A stretch of DNA of 64,000 bases from Lachnospiraceae bacterium G11 (lineage in GTDB: Bacteria > Bacillota > Clostridia > Lachnospirales > Lachnospiraceae). This document shows positions 1 to 8,347 of the stretch, piece after piece; the first letter of the stretch is position 1; every line of letters begins with the position of its first letter. The stretch is taken from contig FMWZ01000020.1 of assembly GCA_900103495.1 (NCBI GenBank), positions 1 to 64,000 on the forward strand, given 5' to 3'. The notes below the pieces were generated by a model. That model did not search any database and was not told where the DNA came from. It saw only the letters and a list, made by a program, of their open reading frames with translations. The translations under genes and the position numbers were made by a program.

Positions 1-1
1 A

Positions 2-238
2 TATAGACTTCGTATGTGTATTTGGAAGCATTGGAAAACTCCGCAGAATAGAGCTAAGAATTTGATGAAGCTGGAGGTACCAAGATGGGCAGCATATAAG
101 ATCGCCTATTGTGGAGACAAATATGCAAGACTCGCTCACAATGGATGGGTACAAAAGGCTATAAGTACAAAGAGACTAACCTCATTTGGATTAGTCTCAA
201 TGTTAGATTACTACACCGAAAAGTGTGTTACTTGTTAA
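2..238 (+). CDS. ltrA: Group II intron-encoded reverse transcriptase/maturase, C-terminal fragment
   Basis: The frame is open to the window edge: codons before the first ATG at 14 read YRLR, so this is the tail of a longer protein and not a 74-residue gene. The segment with CIWKHWKTPQNRAKNL and the motif AYKIAYCGDKYARLAH is typical of the extreme C-terminus of bacterial group II intron maturases, after the RT and X domains, in the small H-N-H-less or degenerate tail. The encoded protein helps the intron RNA fold and splice and copies it into new sites. The RNA catalytic domains V and VI begin about 10 nt after the stop, as expected for an ORF sitting in domain IV. Confidence 0.85.
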   Translation, partial: YRLRMCIWKHWKTPQNRAKNLMKLEVPRWAAYKIAYCGDKYARLAHNGWVQKAISTKRLTSFGLVSMLDYYTEKCVTC

Positions 239-245
239 GTTGATT

Positions 246-320
246 GAACCGCCGTGTACCGAACGGTACGCACGGTGGTGTGAGAGGTCGGGGGATTAAT
301 TAAATCTCCCTCCTACTCGA
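246..320 (+). ncRNA. Group II intron domains V and VI
   Basis: Domain V is the hairpin 248-279 with a two-base bulge on its 3' side, the hallmark of the catalytic centre. Domain VI is the hairpin 290-297/303-310, which would carry the branch-point adenosine. Both are seen by hand pairing only. They confirm that the maturase fragment belongs to an intron and give the intron orientation (+). Confidence 0.75.
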
Positions 321-339
321 TTGACCTGAATCATTTAAA

Positions 340-370
340 AAGGCTATGGCAAGAAACTTGCCATAGCCTT
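340..370 (-). terminator. Intrinsic terminator of the sugar ABC importer operon
   Basis: A 13- to 14-bp perfect stem (arms 340-353 and 357-370, 3-nt loop) lies just past the stop of the solute-binding protein gene. Read on the minus strand it is followed by a run of T residues. It also separates the operon from the intron. Confidence 0.85.
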
Positions 371-401
371 TAGTTTTAAGATTGATGTTTCAGGAAACTA
401 A

Positions 402-1946
402 TTACTTAGTAGCCTTCCATGCATCATACTGGCTCTTGAACTCGTCGATAACTTCGTTTACGCCAGCCTCTTCAAGAGCTGCTTCGTACTCAGCAATCTT
501 ATCTTCAACCTGATCAACAGGGAAAGCACCGTTCTCAAGAGCGAAACCAAGTTCGTTCATAACGTCACAGCAAGCTGTGTAAGCACCCTCAACAGGGCTC
601 TTATCGAACTGGAATCCGTTTGCACAAGAGATCTCAGCACCGTTGTTGAAGTCAAGGTACATCTGAGCTGTGTAAGGAGCTGAAGACTCAGCTGTTACAA
701 CTGTAGCGTTTGCAGACTCCCACATTGAGTGGTTGTAAGCTGCGTCAGCAACCTTCTCTACATAACCGTCAGCGTCGTAGTTGAAGTCTGTTCCTTCGAT
801 ACCGTAAGCATACATATCAGCAAGCTTCTTATCTGTGTAAAGAAGACCCATGAACTCGATAGCTGCCTTAGCTGCTTCGTCAGATGCTGTACCAGCAATA
901 GCGTAGCAAGAACCAAGACAAGAATCTGTGTGCATGTAGTTCTTAGTAACCTTAGCCATTACAACTTCTCTGTTGTAACGTCCGTTAGCTTCTGCGTTGT
1001 TAGGAACATCTGTCCACCATGAAACGCCCCACTTATCACCCTGGATTGTGTTGTCGTTTGTGGTCTTTGTAGCATCATCCTCTGAAAGGTATCCAGCCTC
1101 TGCCCACTCAGCCATAAGAGTTGTGAACTCTTTGTACTCATCGGAAAGAACTGTGTTAACTACTTCGTCTGTATCTCTGTCAACAGCTACCCATGAAGAA
1201 GCAGAGTCGCCTGTGAAGAAATCAAAGCTGTCGATGTAGTAACGATAGAACATAGCTGTTCTCTGTGTAAGGTATGTGTAAGGAAGACCTTCTGCGCTGA
1301 ATGCCTCAAGAGCAGGAGTTAAATCCTTAAGAGTCTTGATGGAAGCAACGTCTACGCCGTACTTGTCAACAAGATCCTTACGAAGCATTACGTTGTAGCC
1401 TTCTACGTTATCCTTGTAAACAGGGATGTAGTAGTTCTTACCAGCATACTTTGAAGCTTCCCACTGCTTGGAATCCATTGAATCATAAAGAGCTGTGCCG
1501 GGAAGGAGATCTGTGATATCCTTACAAGCGTTTGCTGCGAAGAGCTGCTTTGTGCCGATTGTCTCAAGCCATGAAGCAGTCCAGAAAAGGTCTACTTCGT
1601 TGTTAGCGATAGCAAGGTTACCTTTTTCTGCGTACTCGTTTGAGCTGATGTCTGTAAGTTCGATCTGAACGTTGATCTTATCAGCGATGTAAGCGTTGAT
1701 AGCGTCCTGAACCTCTTTGGTTTTGTTAGAATCGGGAACTACGTTGAAGCAGTTTCTCATCATTCTTACTGTAACAACATCACCTGATGCTGTAGACTCG
1801 GTTGATGCTTCTGTTGCAGGAGCAGCTTCCTCAGTCTTTGTTTCTGTGTTGCTTGTTGTTGCGCCTGCATTTGTGCTGCCGCAGCCTGCAAGCATTGTCA
1901 TTGTCATGGCAGCAGCCATTAACAGTGAAACGACTTTCTTTTTCAT
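402..1946 (-). CDS. ABC sugar transporter, solute-binding lipoprotein
   Basis: 514 residues with a lipoprotein signal peptide: a positively charged start (MKKK), a hydrophobic stretch and the lipobox LAGC at residues 19-22. A Ser/Thr/Glu-rich linker follows, then a family 1 extracellular solute-binding fold. It would be anchored outside the cytoplasmic membrane and deliver a carbohydrate to the two permeases encoded just upstream. The ribosome site AGGAGG lies about 5 nt before the ATG. Last gene of a three-gene operon; no ATPase is encoded, which is usual for CUT1 importers that share an MsmX-type ATPase. The partner permeases resemble LplB and YtcP, often linked to oligosaccharides or uronides, but the substrate cannot be read from sequence. 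Confidence 0.9.
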   Translation of the reverse strand: MKKKVVSLLMAAAMTMTMLAGCGSTNAGATTSNTETKTEEAAPATEASTESTASGDVVTVRMMRNCFNVVPDSNKTKEVQDAINAYIADKINVQIELTDISSNEYAEKGNLAIANNEVDLFWTASWLETIGTKQLFAANACKDITDLLPGTALYDSMDSKQWEASKYAGKNYYIPVYKDNVEGYNVMLRKDLVDKYGVDVASIKTLKDLTPALEAFSAEGLPYTYLTQRTAMFYRYYIDSFDFFTGDSASSWVAVDRDTDEVVNTVLSDEYKEFTTLMAEWAEAGYLSEDDATKTTNDNTIQGDKWGVSWWTDVPNNAEANGRYNREVVMAKVTKNYMHTDSCLGSCYAIAGTASDEAAKAAIEFMGLLYTDKKLADMYAYGIEGTDFNYDADGYVEKVADAAYNHSMWESANATVVTAESSAPYTAQMYLDFNNGAEISCANGFQFDKSPVEGAYTACCDVMNELGFALENGAFPVDQVEDKIAEYEAALEEAGVNEVIDEFKSQYDAWKATK

Positions 1947-2023
1947 GTTATCCTCCTTTTGGAATAAGAAAAGTTTATCTGAAATTTCGCTTATTAAGGC
2001 GAAAGATCATTCGTGTTGAAATA

Positions 2024-2959
2024 TTAACCCTTTACTGAACCAACTGTTAAGCCTTTGATAAAGTACTTCTGGAAGAAAGGATATACGATAACGATGGGAC
2101 CTACTACAACAAGAACTGTAGCCATTGTTGATGAATACTGAGGAATGGTTCCTCCCATGGCTGCCTTAACAACTGAAGGCACGTTGGTGTTGTTTAAAAG
2201 GAACTCTATACTCTTCTGGATACTTACGAGAAGGAGCTGTAAGGGCTTCTTGGAATCGGAAGTAATGAAGATAAGAGCGTTCTGCCAATCGTTCCAGTAT
2301 GAAGTAGCCATCATGAAGCCAACTGCCGCAAGGGAGGGCTTAAGAAGAGGGAAGGTAATCTGGAAGAAAGTTCTCCAGTCACCGGCACCGTCAATCTTGG
2401 CTGCTTCCATAAGTTCCTTAGGAATACTGTTTGCTATGTAAGTCCTGAGGATGATTACGTTCATGGTGGTAACCATCAAAGGAAGAATCAATACTGCAAG
2501 AGAGTCCTTCAATCCGTACATGGATGTGAATACAATGTATCCGGAAAGAGTACCACCGTTGAAAAGCATAGGTATCAACAGGAATATGGATAAGAACTTT
2601 GATAATCTGAAATCAGGACGGCTTATTGCGTAAGCGTACATGCTCATGATTAAAAGTCCTAATGCGGTACCTACTACTGTAATGAAAATTGTTACACCGT
2701 AGGATACAAATAACTGTTTACCATATCTCATAACGGCATTGAAACCGTTCATTGACCACTTGGTGGGAATAAACTTAAAACCGTCATTGGTAATGGACAT
2801 CTCATCTGCAAAAGCAGAAACCACTACAATTTCTATGGGGAGAAAACAAAACAGTGTATAAAGCAGGAGGACGAAGGCCAATACATACTGACCGAATCCT
2901 TTTCTCTCATGTCTTGAAGGGGCTAAATCTAAATTCTTATTTTTCTTACTCATCTTCAT
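2024..2959 (-). CDS. Carbohydrate ABC transporter permease (YtcP/MalG-type)
   Basis: 311 residues with about six membrane segments. The first is near residues 25-45, after a charged cytoplasmic start. The EAA loop that contacts the ATPase is visible as EAAKIDGAGDWRTFFQITFP (about 180-200). It is the inner-membrane partner of the LplB-like permease, which ends 7 nt upstream. The family is binding-protein-dependent transport inner membrane component, CUT1 group. The C-terminus KYFIKGLTVGSVKG is characteristic of this subgroup. Confidence 0.92.
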   Translation of the reverse strand: MKMSKKNKNLDLAPSRHERKGFGQYVLAFVLLLYTLFCFLPIEIVVVSAFADEMSITNDGFKFIPTKWSMNGFNAVMRYGKQLFVSYGVTIFITVVGTALGLLIMSMYAYAISRPDFRLSKFLSIFLLIPMLFNGGTLSGYIVFTSMYGLKDSLAVLILPLMVTTMNVIILRTYIANSIPKELMEAAKIDGAGDWRTFFQITFPLLKPSLAAVGFMMATSYWNDWQNALIFITSDSKKPLQLLLVSIQKSIEFLLNNTNVPSVVKAAMGGTIPQYSSTMATVLVVVGPIVIVYPFFQKYFIKGLTVGSVKG

Positions 2960-2966
2960 CCCCTCC

Positions 2967-3872
2967 TTAGAATAATGCGTTCTCAGGTGCTATCTTGCGA
3001 ACTGTGAAGTTTGCAACAAGCATCATGATAAGACCGATAACTGACTGGAATAAGGATGAAGCAGCGGTAAATCCGAAGTTAGCACTCTTCATAATCGCGT
3101 TAAGTATGTAAGAGTCAATAACCTGGGTTGTGTCATAAAGCATTCCGCTATTTCTGGTTACCTGATAGAAAAGACCTGTATCAGATCTCATAATGTTACC
3201 TACTGAAAGAAGTAACATAACAGTAATCATAGGAATAAGACTGGGAATTGAAATGTGCCAGATGCTCTGCCATTTGTTGGCACCGTCAATCTCGGCAGCT
3301 TCATATAACTCAGAGTCAACACCGGCAAGAACGGACATGTAAAGAACTGAGCCGTAACCGGTATCCTTCCAAATCTTAATGATCAAAAGAATCCAAGGCC
3401 AAAGTGCAGCGGTGGAATAAAATCTCGTGCTTGTACCGAAAGTATTGTTGATGATACCTGTATCAGTACTGATGAACGCAAAGTTAATGAAGTTAACTGC
3501 TGCGTAAGAGATGAATACGGGAACAATCATAATTGTCTGCATTGTCTTGGCAAGCTTCTTAAAGAAGAGTCTGTCAAGGGCAATTGCGAGAGTAACATTT
3601 AATAATGTTCCTACCGCTGTAAAAAGTAAGTAATAAAGAACAGTGTTCCTTGTAATGCTGTAGAACTTACTCTTTGATGCGATAAGCATCTTGAAGTTCT
3701 CAAGACCCACCCAGGGGCTTCCAAATATTCCTGCCTGATAGTCAAATTTCTTGAAAGCAAGAATCAAACCACCCATAGGAACATACATTATAAAGAACAA
3801 AACCAGGAATACAGGAAGTGCCATTAAAACATGATTCCTATTCTTCCAGGTATTATGTAAAAAACCTTTCAT
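2967..3872 (-). CDS. Carbohydrate ABC transporter permease (LplB/MalF-type)
   Basis: 301 residues with six predicted membrane segments. The EAA motif reads YEAAEIDGANKWQSIWHISIPS (about 190-210; key residues E-A-A, D-G-A and the following P). The N-terminal segment around residues 15-38 ends in MYVPMGGLILAFKKF, typical of LplB-like permeases. First gene of the operon, with a promoter and possible operator just upstream at 3913-3961. It would form the heterodimeric channel with the downstream YtcP-like permease. Confidence 0.92.
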   Translation of the reverse strand: MKGFLHNTWKNRNHVLMALPVFLVLFFIMYVPMGGLILAFKKFDYQAGIFGSPWVGLENFKMLIASKSKFYSITRNTVLYYLLFTAVGTLLNVTLAIALDRLFFKKLAKTMQTIMIVPVFISYAAVNFINFAFISTDTGIINNTFGTSTRFYSTAALWPWILLIIKIWKDTGYGSVLYMSVLAGVDSELYEAAEIDGANKWQSIWHISIPSLIPMITVMLLLSVGNIMRSDTGLFYQVTRNSGMLYDTTQVIDSYILNAIMKSANFGFTAASSLFQSVIGLIMMLVANFTVRKIAPENALF

Positions 3873-3912
3873 ATTTGTCTCCTAAGTTGCTTGTGATGAA
3901 CTATAATGTTTC

Positions 3913-3961
3913 TTAATCGATTTCGTACTCATAATATACAACACTTTAACCTTAAAATCAA
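3913..3961 (-). promoter_or_regulatory. Promoter and LacI-type operator-like site of the sugar importer operon
   Basis: On the minus strand, TTGATT (3961-3956) is followed after 17 bp by TATATT (3938-3933), giving a likely start near 3926. Immediately downstream is AAATCGATTAA (3923-3913). Its TTAATCGATT core recurs before the GH9 cellulase gene. A CG-centred palindrome at +3 to +13 suits repression by a LacI-family regulator; this is inference from position and pattern. Confidence 0.5.
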
Positions 3962-4060
3962 CTTAGAAAAGAGAAGTTTTGTGCATATTTGAAATTTTTG
4001 GCCGATTTGAACAAATACGAGAGAAAGATTTTATGAAAAATTACTGTGAAAAACATAAAA

Positions 4061-4090
4061 AAAGGCGAATATCATAGGATAAACGCCTTT
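4061..4090 (-). terminator. Intrinsic terminator of the ABC exporter operon
   Basis: Arms AAAGGCG (4061-4067) and CGCCTTT (4084-4090) with an inner TATC/GATA pairing. On the minus strand a T-rich tract follows. It lies 41 nt beyond the stop of the exporter subunit. The remainder of 3962-4131 shows nothing else I can support. Confidence 0.75.
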
Positions 4091-4131
4091 TTGCCTTAAT
4101 CGTTTAAGAGTCCATTTACTTAACTAATTAC

Positions 4132-5919
4132 TTAACCGACCTCCAAACCTTCCATCTGGGCGGTATAGAGATGATAGTAATCACCTTTCTTGGCCATAAG
4201 TTCATCATGACTCCCGCATTCAGTGATTCCGCCATCATTTATGTACATTATCTTGTCACATTTCGTAATTGTTGAGAGCCTGTGAGCAATGATAAAGCTG
4301 GTTCTTCCGGAAAGCATTGCGTCCAGACCCTTTTGAAGAGCTTTCTCAGTTTGCACGTCAATACTTGAGGTCGCTTCATCGAGAACAAGAATTGAAGGGT
4401 TCGAAAGCAGGGTTCTTGCAAAGGAAATAAGCTGCTTTTGACCCTGTGACAAAAGAGCACCTCTCTCCTTAACCTCTGTGTGGTATCCATTTGACATGTT
4501 TCGTATGAAATCATGGGCACAGACTGTTTTGGCTGCCCGCCTTATTTCTGTTTCGGAAGCATCAAGCTTGCCGTATCTTATATTATCTTCAATGGTTCCC
4601 GAGAAAATAAAGCTGTCCTGAAGCATTATTCCCATTTGAGAACGAAGGGATTGTAACGTAACTTTCGAAATATCCTGACCATCAATAAGTATTCTTCCGC
4701 TGTCCACATTGTAGAAACGGGAAATCAAACTGACTATGGTACTTTTTCCCGCTCCGGTGGGTCCAACTAACGCAACACTTTCGCCTGGCTTAACAGTAAA
4801 GGAAACATTGTGAAGTATTTCCTTACCGGGTTCGTAAGAGAAAGAAACATTTTCGAAGGTTACTTCACCGGTTATATCTTTCATCTTTACGGCGTCAGGT
4901 GCATCGTCAACTTCAACAGGTTCGTCCATTGTTTCGAAGATCCTCTCCAGATAAGCCATGTTGTTTATGAAGTTGTTAAAGATGTTACCAAGGTTCATTA
5001 TGGGCTGCCAGAATCTTGAAGCGTAGCTTGATACTGCAACAATGGTACCCAAAGTTTCGTTGCCTCCGGAGAAGATTACAAGACCGAAAACGAAAATGGC
5101 TGCTCTTACTATAACGGAGATGGTATCGATTCCCGGCCATACAAGAGTTGAGTAGCTTACGGCTTTCATCCAGGTCTTACGACATCTGCCTGATAACTCT
5201 TTAAAAATCTCAGCGTTCTCATCTTCTCTTGCAAAAATCTGTGTGATTCTTGCACCTACAATGTTTTCCTGAAGGTATGCATTTAAGTTTGAGTTCTTGT
5301 TGGAAACCTGCTGCCATGCCACCCTTTGCTTATTCTTAATCCAGAACATGAAAACTGCCAGAACCGGTACACCTGCAAGTACAACAAGGCTCAACTTAAC
5401 GTCGATTAAGAACATGAAAACGACGATAAATATAAGGTTGAAGATTTCCAGGATTACATTTATAAGACCGTTACTTAACATGTCCGAAACAGAGTTTACG
5501 TAGTTGACAACTCTGACAAGTATTTTACCGTGGGGTCTGTCATCGTAATACTGAAAAGGAAGCTTCTGCAGATGCTTAAAAAGATCTGTACGTATCTGAT
5601 AAATTATGTCCTGGCTGACGTTAACCATGATTCGGCTTCTTATGGTTGAGAAAATAACACTGATAACATAAAAAGTCACGGCATATATAACCAGTCTGTA
5701 TAACATATGAACATCTTTTGCCGGAATGGCTTCATCCAAGGCCAGCTGAACGAGTTTCGGACCAAAGAGAGCAGCTATTCCTGCTATTCCCGAAAGGAAG
5801 AAGGCCAGAATCATCTTGCCCGCATGCTTCTTAATATATTCGGAAGCCCGAAGGAGATGTCGTATGTCAAATGGTGTTTCTAAGATTTCGTCTTCTTTAT
5901 AAGTATTTCTTCTTGCCAT
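4132..5919 (-). CDS. ABC exporter half-transporter, catalytic subunit
   Basis: 595 residues: six-helix exporter membrane domain (about 35-330) and an ATP-binding domain (about 350-590). Visible are Walker A GPTGAGKS, the signature in the non-standard form LSQGQ, Walker B ILVLDEATSS with the catalytic Glu, and the switch His in IIAHRLST. It starts 17 nt after the stop of the partner gene. Its intact Glu and His combined with a degenerate signature, mirrored by the opposite defects in the partner, show a heterodimeric exporter of the TM287/TM288 or BmrC/BmrD type. Likely substrates are drugs, lipids or peptides, but none is indicated by neighbours. Confidence 0.93.
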   Translation of the reverse strand: MARRNTYKEDEILETPFDIRHLLRASEYIKKHAGKMILAFFLSGIAGIAALFGPKLVQLALDEAIPAKDVHMLYRLVIYAVTFYVISVIFSTIRSRIMVNVSQDIIYQIRTDLFKHLQKLPFQYYDDRPHGKILVRVVNYVNSVSDMLSNGLINVILEIFNLIFIVVFMFLIDVKLSLVVLAGVPVLAVFMFWIKNKQRVAWQQVSNKNSNLNAYLQENIVGARITQIFAREDENAEIFKELSGRCRKTWMKAVSYSTLVWPGIDTISVIVRAAIFVFGLVIFSGGNETLGTIVAVSSYASRFWQPIMNLGNIFNNFINNMAYLERIFETMDEPVEVDDAPDAVKMKDITGEVTFENVSFSYEPGKEILHNVSFTVKPGESVALVGPTGAGKSTIVSLISRFYNVDSGRILIDGQDISKVTLQSLRSQMGIMLQDSFIFSGTIEDNIRYGKLDASETEIRRAAKTVCAHDFIRNMSNGYHTEVKERGALLSQGQKQLISFARTLLSNPSILVLDEATSSIDVQTEKALQKGLDAMLSGRTSFIIAHRLSTITKCDKIMYINDGGITECGSHDELMAKKGDYYHLYTAQMEGLEVG

Positions 5920-5936
5920 TTAATCTCCCTCCTTTC

Positions 5937-7721
5937 CTAGGCACCGGTCTGAAGCTTAACCAGTTCGGCGTAGTATCCGCCCTTCTTGATCAGCTCTTCG
6001 TGGGTTCCGCGCTCGGTAATCTCGCCGTGTTCCATAATGAGAATCTGGTCTGCATCCTTGGTGGTGGAGATACGCTGAGCAATTATTATCTTGGTACAAG
6101 GGAAGTCCAAATGACGGAGACTTTCCTGAATTTCTTTTTCTGTTTCCAGATCCACAGCGGAGGTTGTGTCATCGAGAATCAGAATGGAGGGTCTTACCGC
6201 AAGGGCTCTCGCAAGGGAGATTCTTTGTTTTTGACCGCCGGAGAGACCTACGCCTCTCTCTCCCACTATGGTGTCGTAGCCCTCAGGCATCTTTGCAATG
6301 AAATCAGATGCGGCAGAGTATTTGGCGAAGCGAACCACCTGCTCCTTTGTTATCTCGCTGTCACCATAAGCAATGTTTCCGTCTATGGTGTCGGAATAAA
6401 GAAGCACATCCTGAGTAGCGAGGCCGATGTTTTTACGAAGCTGTGAAAGCTTCAGTCTGTTTACATTTATTCCATCCACAAGAACTTCGCCTTCGATGGG
6501 TTCGTAGAACCTGGGAATCAAGTGGATAAGGGAGGTTTTACCACAGCCGGTTTCGCCCATAATTGCGATGGTTTCCCCGGGCTTGGCTGTAAATGAAATA
6601 TGCTCAAGGACAGGAAGCTTTCCGTCGGAGTACATGAAGGAAACATTCCTGAATTCAATTTCGCCTTTGAATCTTTCGGGCTTGTCGATGGCATCGGGAG
6701 CATCGACAATGTCGGGCTCGGAGTAATATATCTCCATAACCTTTGCGGAGGCGGCAGAGAATCTCTGGAACTCATTCATGACGTTACCTAATTGCCTCAT
6801 GGGGTTGGCGATTGCCCAGATAAGTCCGGAAAAAGCGACATACTCTCCCATGGAAAGCCTTCCTTCTATAAGGAAAAGACCGCCCACAAGAATTAGGATT
6901 ACCGAAAGAGCATTGGCCAGAGTCTCAACATATGGATAGAACTTCAGCCACACAAAGGCGGTTTTCTTGTTGGTGTCCCTGAAGTCAGAGTTGCAATCGT
7001 CAAACTTCTCTATTTCATAATCTTCTCTGGCAAAAGCTTTAACCACTCTGTTGCCGGCTATGTTCTCCTGAGCCACCGTATTCATGTAAGCAAGCTTTTC
7101 ACGTAAAAGAGCGTGCAAGGGAGCAACCAGAAGTTTGAACACATATATAATAAAGAAGATAAGAGGAGCGATGATGAGAAGATAAAGAGCCAGCTGCCAG
7201 TTCATTGAAAGGAAGTAGATAGCGGTTGCACCGATAAGGGCAAAGGCTTCCACTACCATTCTTACAACCCATGCAAGCATATGCCGCACCGCGTCAAGGT
7301 CGCCGGTAAGTCTTGTCATGAGATCGCCTGTACGGTAGGCGCTGTAGAACTTCATGTCCTGTCTCTGAATCTTGTCATAGAGAAAGTTTCTTACTTTGAA
7401 AAGCACATGCTGGGATACTTTCTCGTAGCCCATACAGTCGAAGTAGACAATGATACATCTTAGGATGGTCAGGCCTACCATTAATATAAGAAGCCTTACA
7501 AATTCATCTCCATGGGAGGCAAGATATTCCTTTGCTCCTTCTCCGGTTAAGAACTTGTCTACAATTTGTCCTGAAAAATAAGGCACAGTCAACTGCATAA
7601 TATTGTAGACGACCGTGCCAAATATGGCGAAACCATAGAGCAAGCGATAACCTTCCATGTTGTCCCAAAGCCATTGAAGCCTGGTTCTTGGATAGTTCCA
7701 CTTTCCGTTTTTGTTTTTCAT
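5937..7721 (-). CDS. ABC exporter half-transporter, degenerate-site subunit
   Basis: 594 residues with the same membrane and ATPase layout as its downstream partner. Walker A is GETGCGKT and the signature is canonical LSGGQ. Walker B ends in ILILDDTTS, so the catalytic Glu is Asp, and the switch residue is Gln (IIAQRIST). These are exactly the substitutions that make one of the two ATP sites inactive in asymmetric exporters. Its canonical signature completes the active site built on the partner's Walker motifs. First gene of the pair; a stretch of about 150 bp separates it from grcA. Confidence 0.93.
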   Translation of the reverse strand: MKNKNGKWNYPRTRLQWLWDNMEGYRLLYGFAIFGTVVYNIMQLTVPYFSGQIVDKFLTGEGAKEYLASHGDEFVRLLILMVGLTILRCIIVYFDCMGYEKVSQHVLFKVRNFLYDKIQRQDMKFYSAYRTGDLMTRLTGDLDAVRHMLAWVVRMVVEAFALIGATAIYFLSMNWQLALYLLIIAPLIFFIIYVFKLLVAPLHALLREKLAYMNTVAQENIAGNRVVKAFAREDYEIEKFDDCNSDFRDTNKKTAFVWLKFYPYVETLANALSVILILVGGLFLIEGRLSMGEYVAFSGLIWAIANPMRQLGNVMNEFQRFSAASAKVMEIYYSEPDIVDAPDAIDKPERFKGEIEFRNVSFMYSDGKLPVLEHISFTAKPGETIAIMGETGCGKTSLIHLIPRFYEPIEGEVLVDGINVNRLKLSQLRKNIGLATQDVLLYSDTIDGNIAYGDSEITKEQVVRFAKYSAASDFIAKMPEGYDTIVGERGVGLSGGQKQRISLARALAVRPSILILDDTTSAVDLETEKEIQESLRHLDFPCTKIIIAQRISTTKDADQILIMEHGEITERGTHEELIKKGGYYAELVKLQTGA

Positions 7722-7821
7722 AATTTACCCCGTTTAGTTAAAGAATATTAACTTGTTAAAAACGATTCTATTCTACTTATAAGAAAGATACAAGGTGTAT
7801 TTTTTATATTTGGTGCATTAA

Positions 7822-7849
7822 AAACGGCGGACCAAAAAATCCGCCGTTT
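7822..7849 (-). terminator. Probable terminator of grcA
   Basis: A 10-bp perfect stem (AAACGGCGGA at 7822-7831, TCCGCCGTTT at 7840-7849, 8-nt loop) lies 30 nt past the grcA stop. On the minus strand the tail is TTTTAATG, a short T-run, so termination may be modest. Confidence 0.65.
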
Positions 7850-7879
7850 ATGATTTCAATATTCAGTTTGTGAGAGGGT

Positions 7880-8125
7880 TTAAACCGACTCGTGGAATGT
7901 TCTTGAAATAACGTCAGCCTGCTGTTCGGGTGTTAACTTAATGAAGTTAACAGCATATCCGGAAACCCTGATTGTAAGCTGAGGATATTTTTCGGGATGC
8001 TTTTGTGCATCGTAGAGAGTATCTCTGTTAAGAACATTTACATTTAAGTGATGTCCGCCCTTTGTTGCGTAGCCATCAAGTAAAGATACAAGATTGTTAA
8101 CCTGTGCTGTATTTGCTGCTGCCAT
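7880..8125 (-). CDS. grcA: Autonomous glycyl radical cofactor (GrcA/YfiD-like), short form
   Basis: 81 residues that match the C-terminal end of pyruvate formate-lyase. The glycyl-radical motif RVSGYAV is at about residues 53-59, preceded by the PEKYPQLT segment and followed by the [18 protein letters not shown] tail. GrcA proteins replace the radical-bearing tail of an oxygen-damaged formate-lyase; E. coli YfiD is about 127 residues, so this one has a much shorter N-terminal arm. A good ribosome site (AAGGAGG) precedes the ATG. It is divergent from the superoxide reductase/rubrerythrin operon and shares its Crp/Fnr-type control region, which fits a role in recovery from oxygen exposure. Confidence 0.85.
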   Translation of the reverse strand: MAAANTAQVNNLVSLLDGYATKGGHHLNVNVLNRDTLYDAQKHPEKYPQLTIRVSGYAVNFIKLTPEQQADVISRTFHESV

Positions 8126-8173
8126 GTGAATACCTCCTTTTCAAATGACTGTATGTGAGATTGGTTTGATTTC

Positions 8174-8223
8174 TACCTATATAATAGGAAAAAAATATTA
8201 AAGAGTCCGTAACATTCGTTACG
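8174..8223 (-). promoter_or_regulatory. grcA promoter with Crp/Fnr-type site at -41.5
   Basis: The inverted repeat CGTAAC-N4-GTTACG (8208-8223) lies upstream of TATTAT (minus strand 8186-8181). With a start about 7 nt downstream (8174) its centre falls at -41.5, the class II activator position. No good -35 hexamer is present, as expected when the activator replaces it. The site matches one upstream of the divergent operon. Start position is inferred, not mapped. Confidence 0.55.
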
Positions 8224-8263
8224 AGAATAAATTAACAATTGTTGACGTGACTATCTTAACTAA

Positions 8264-8306
8264 TGTAACATATGTTACAGAAGCACTTGCTTTTATTTGA
8301 TACTAT
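8264..8306 (+). promoter_or_regulatory. dfx-trxA-rbr-crp promoter with Crp/Fnr-type site at -41.5
   Basis: TGTAACATATGTTACA (8264-8279) is a perfect 16-bp palindrome. TACTAT at 8301-8306 would be the -10, giving a start near 8313 and a palindrome centre at -41.5. The -35 position holds no consensus hexamer. The last gene of the operon encodes a Crp/Fnr regulator, the obvious candidate to bind here. Confidence 0.55.
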
Positions 8307-8347
8307 AGGCAATGGAAAACAACATTATACTGTAAGGAGGGCAAGAA

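Larger units (their letters stand above)
1..320 (+). mobile_element. Group II intron, 3' end (truncated by window edge)
   Basis: The left edge carries the C-terminal end of a maturase ORF followed directly by two small hairpins with the layout of group II intron domains V and VI. Domain V spans about 248-279: a 9-bp lower stem, a 2-nt CG bulge at 269-270 and a short upper stem. Domain VI is at about 290-310. The 3' splice boundary is placed near 318-322 from the domain VI spacing; it is not defined precisely. The 5' part lies outside the window, so integrity and class cannot be judged. Confidence 0.85.

Noticed and set aside
4095-4108. CTTAA-TCGT-TTAAG inverted repeat as a regulatory site
   Set aside because: It lies downstream of genes on its strand, between a stop codon and a terminator, with no promoter nearby.
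5871-6446. 191-codon frame antisense to the ABC exporter gene
   Set aside because: It overlaps a clear ATPase domain with all motifs on the other strand, has no ribosome site and no recognisable sequence.
7880-8125. Truncated pyruvate formate-lyase gene
   Set aside because: It has its own ribosome site, promoter and terminator and the normal end of a GrcA-type protein, so it is a complete small gene.
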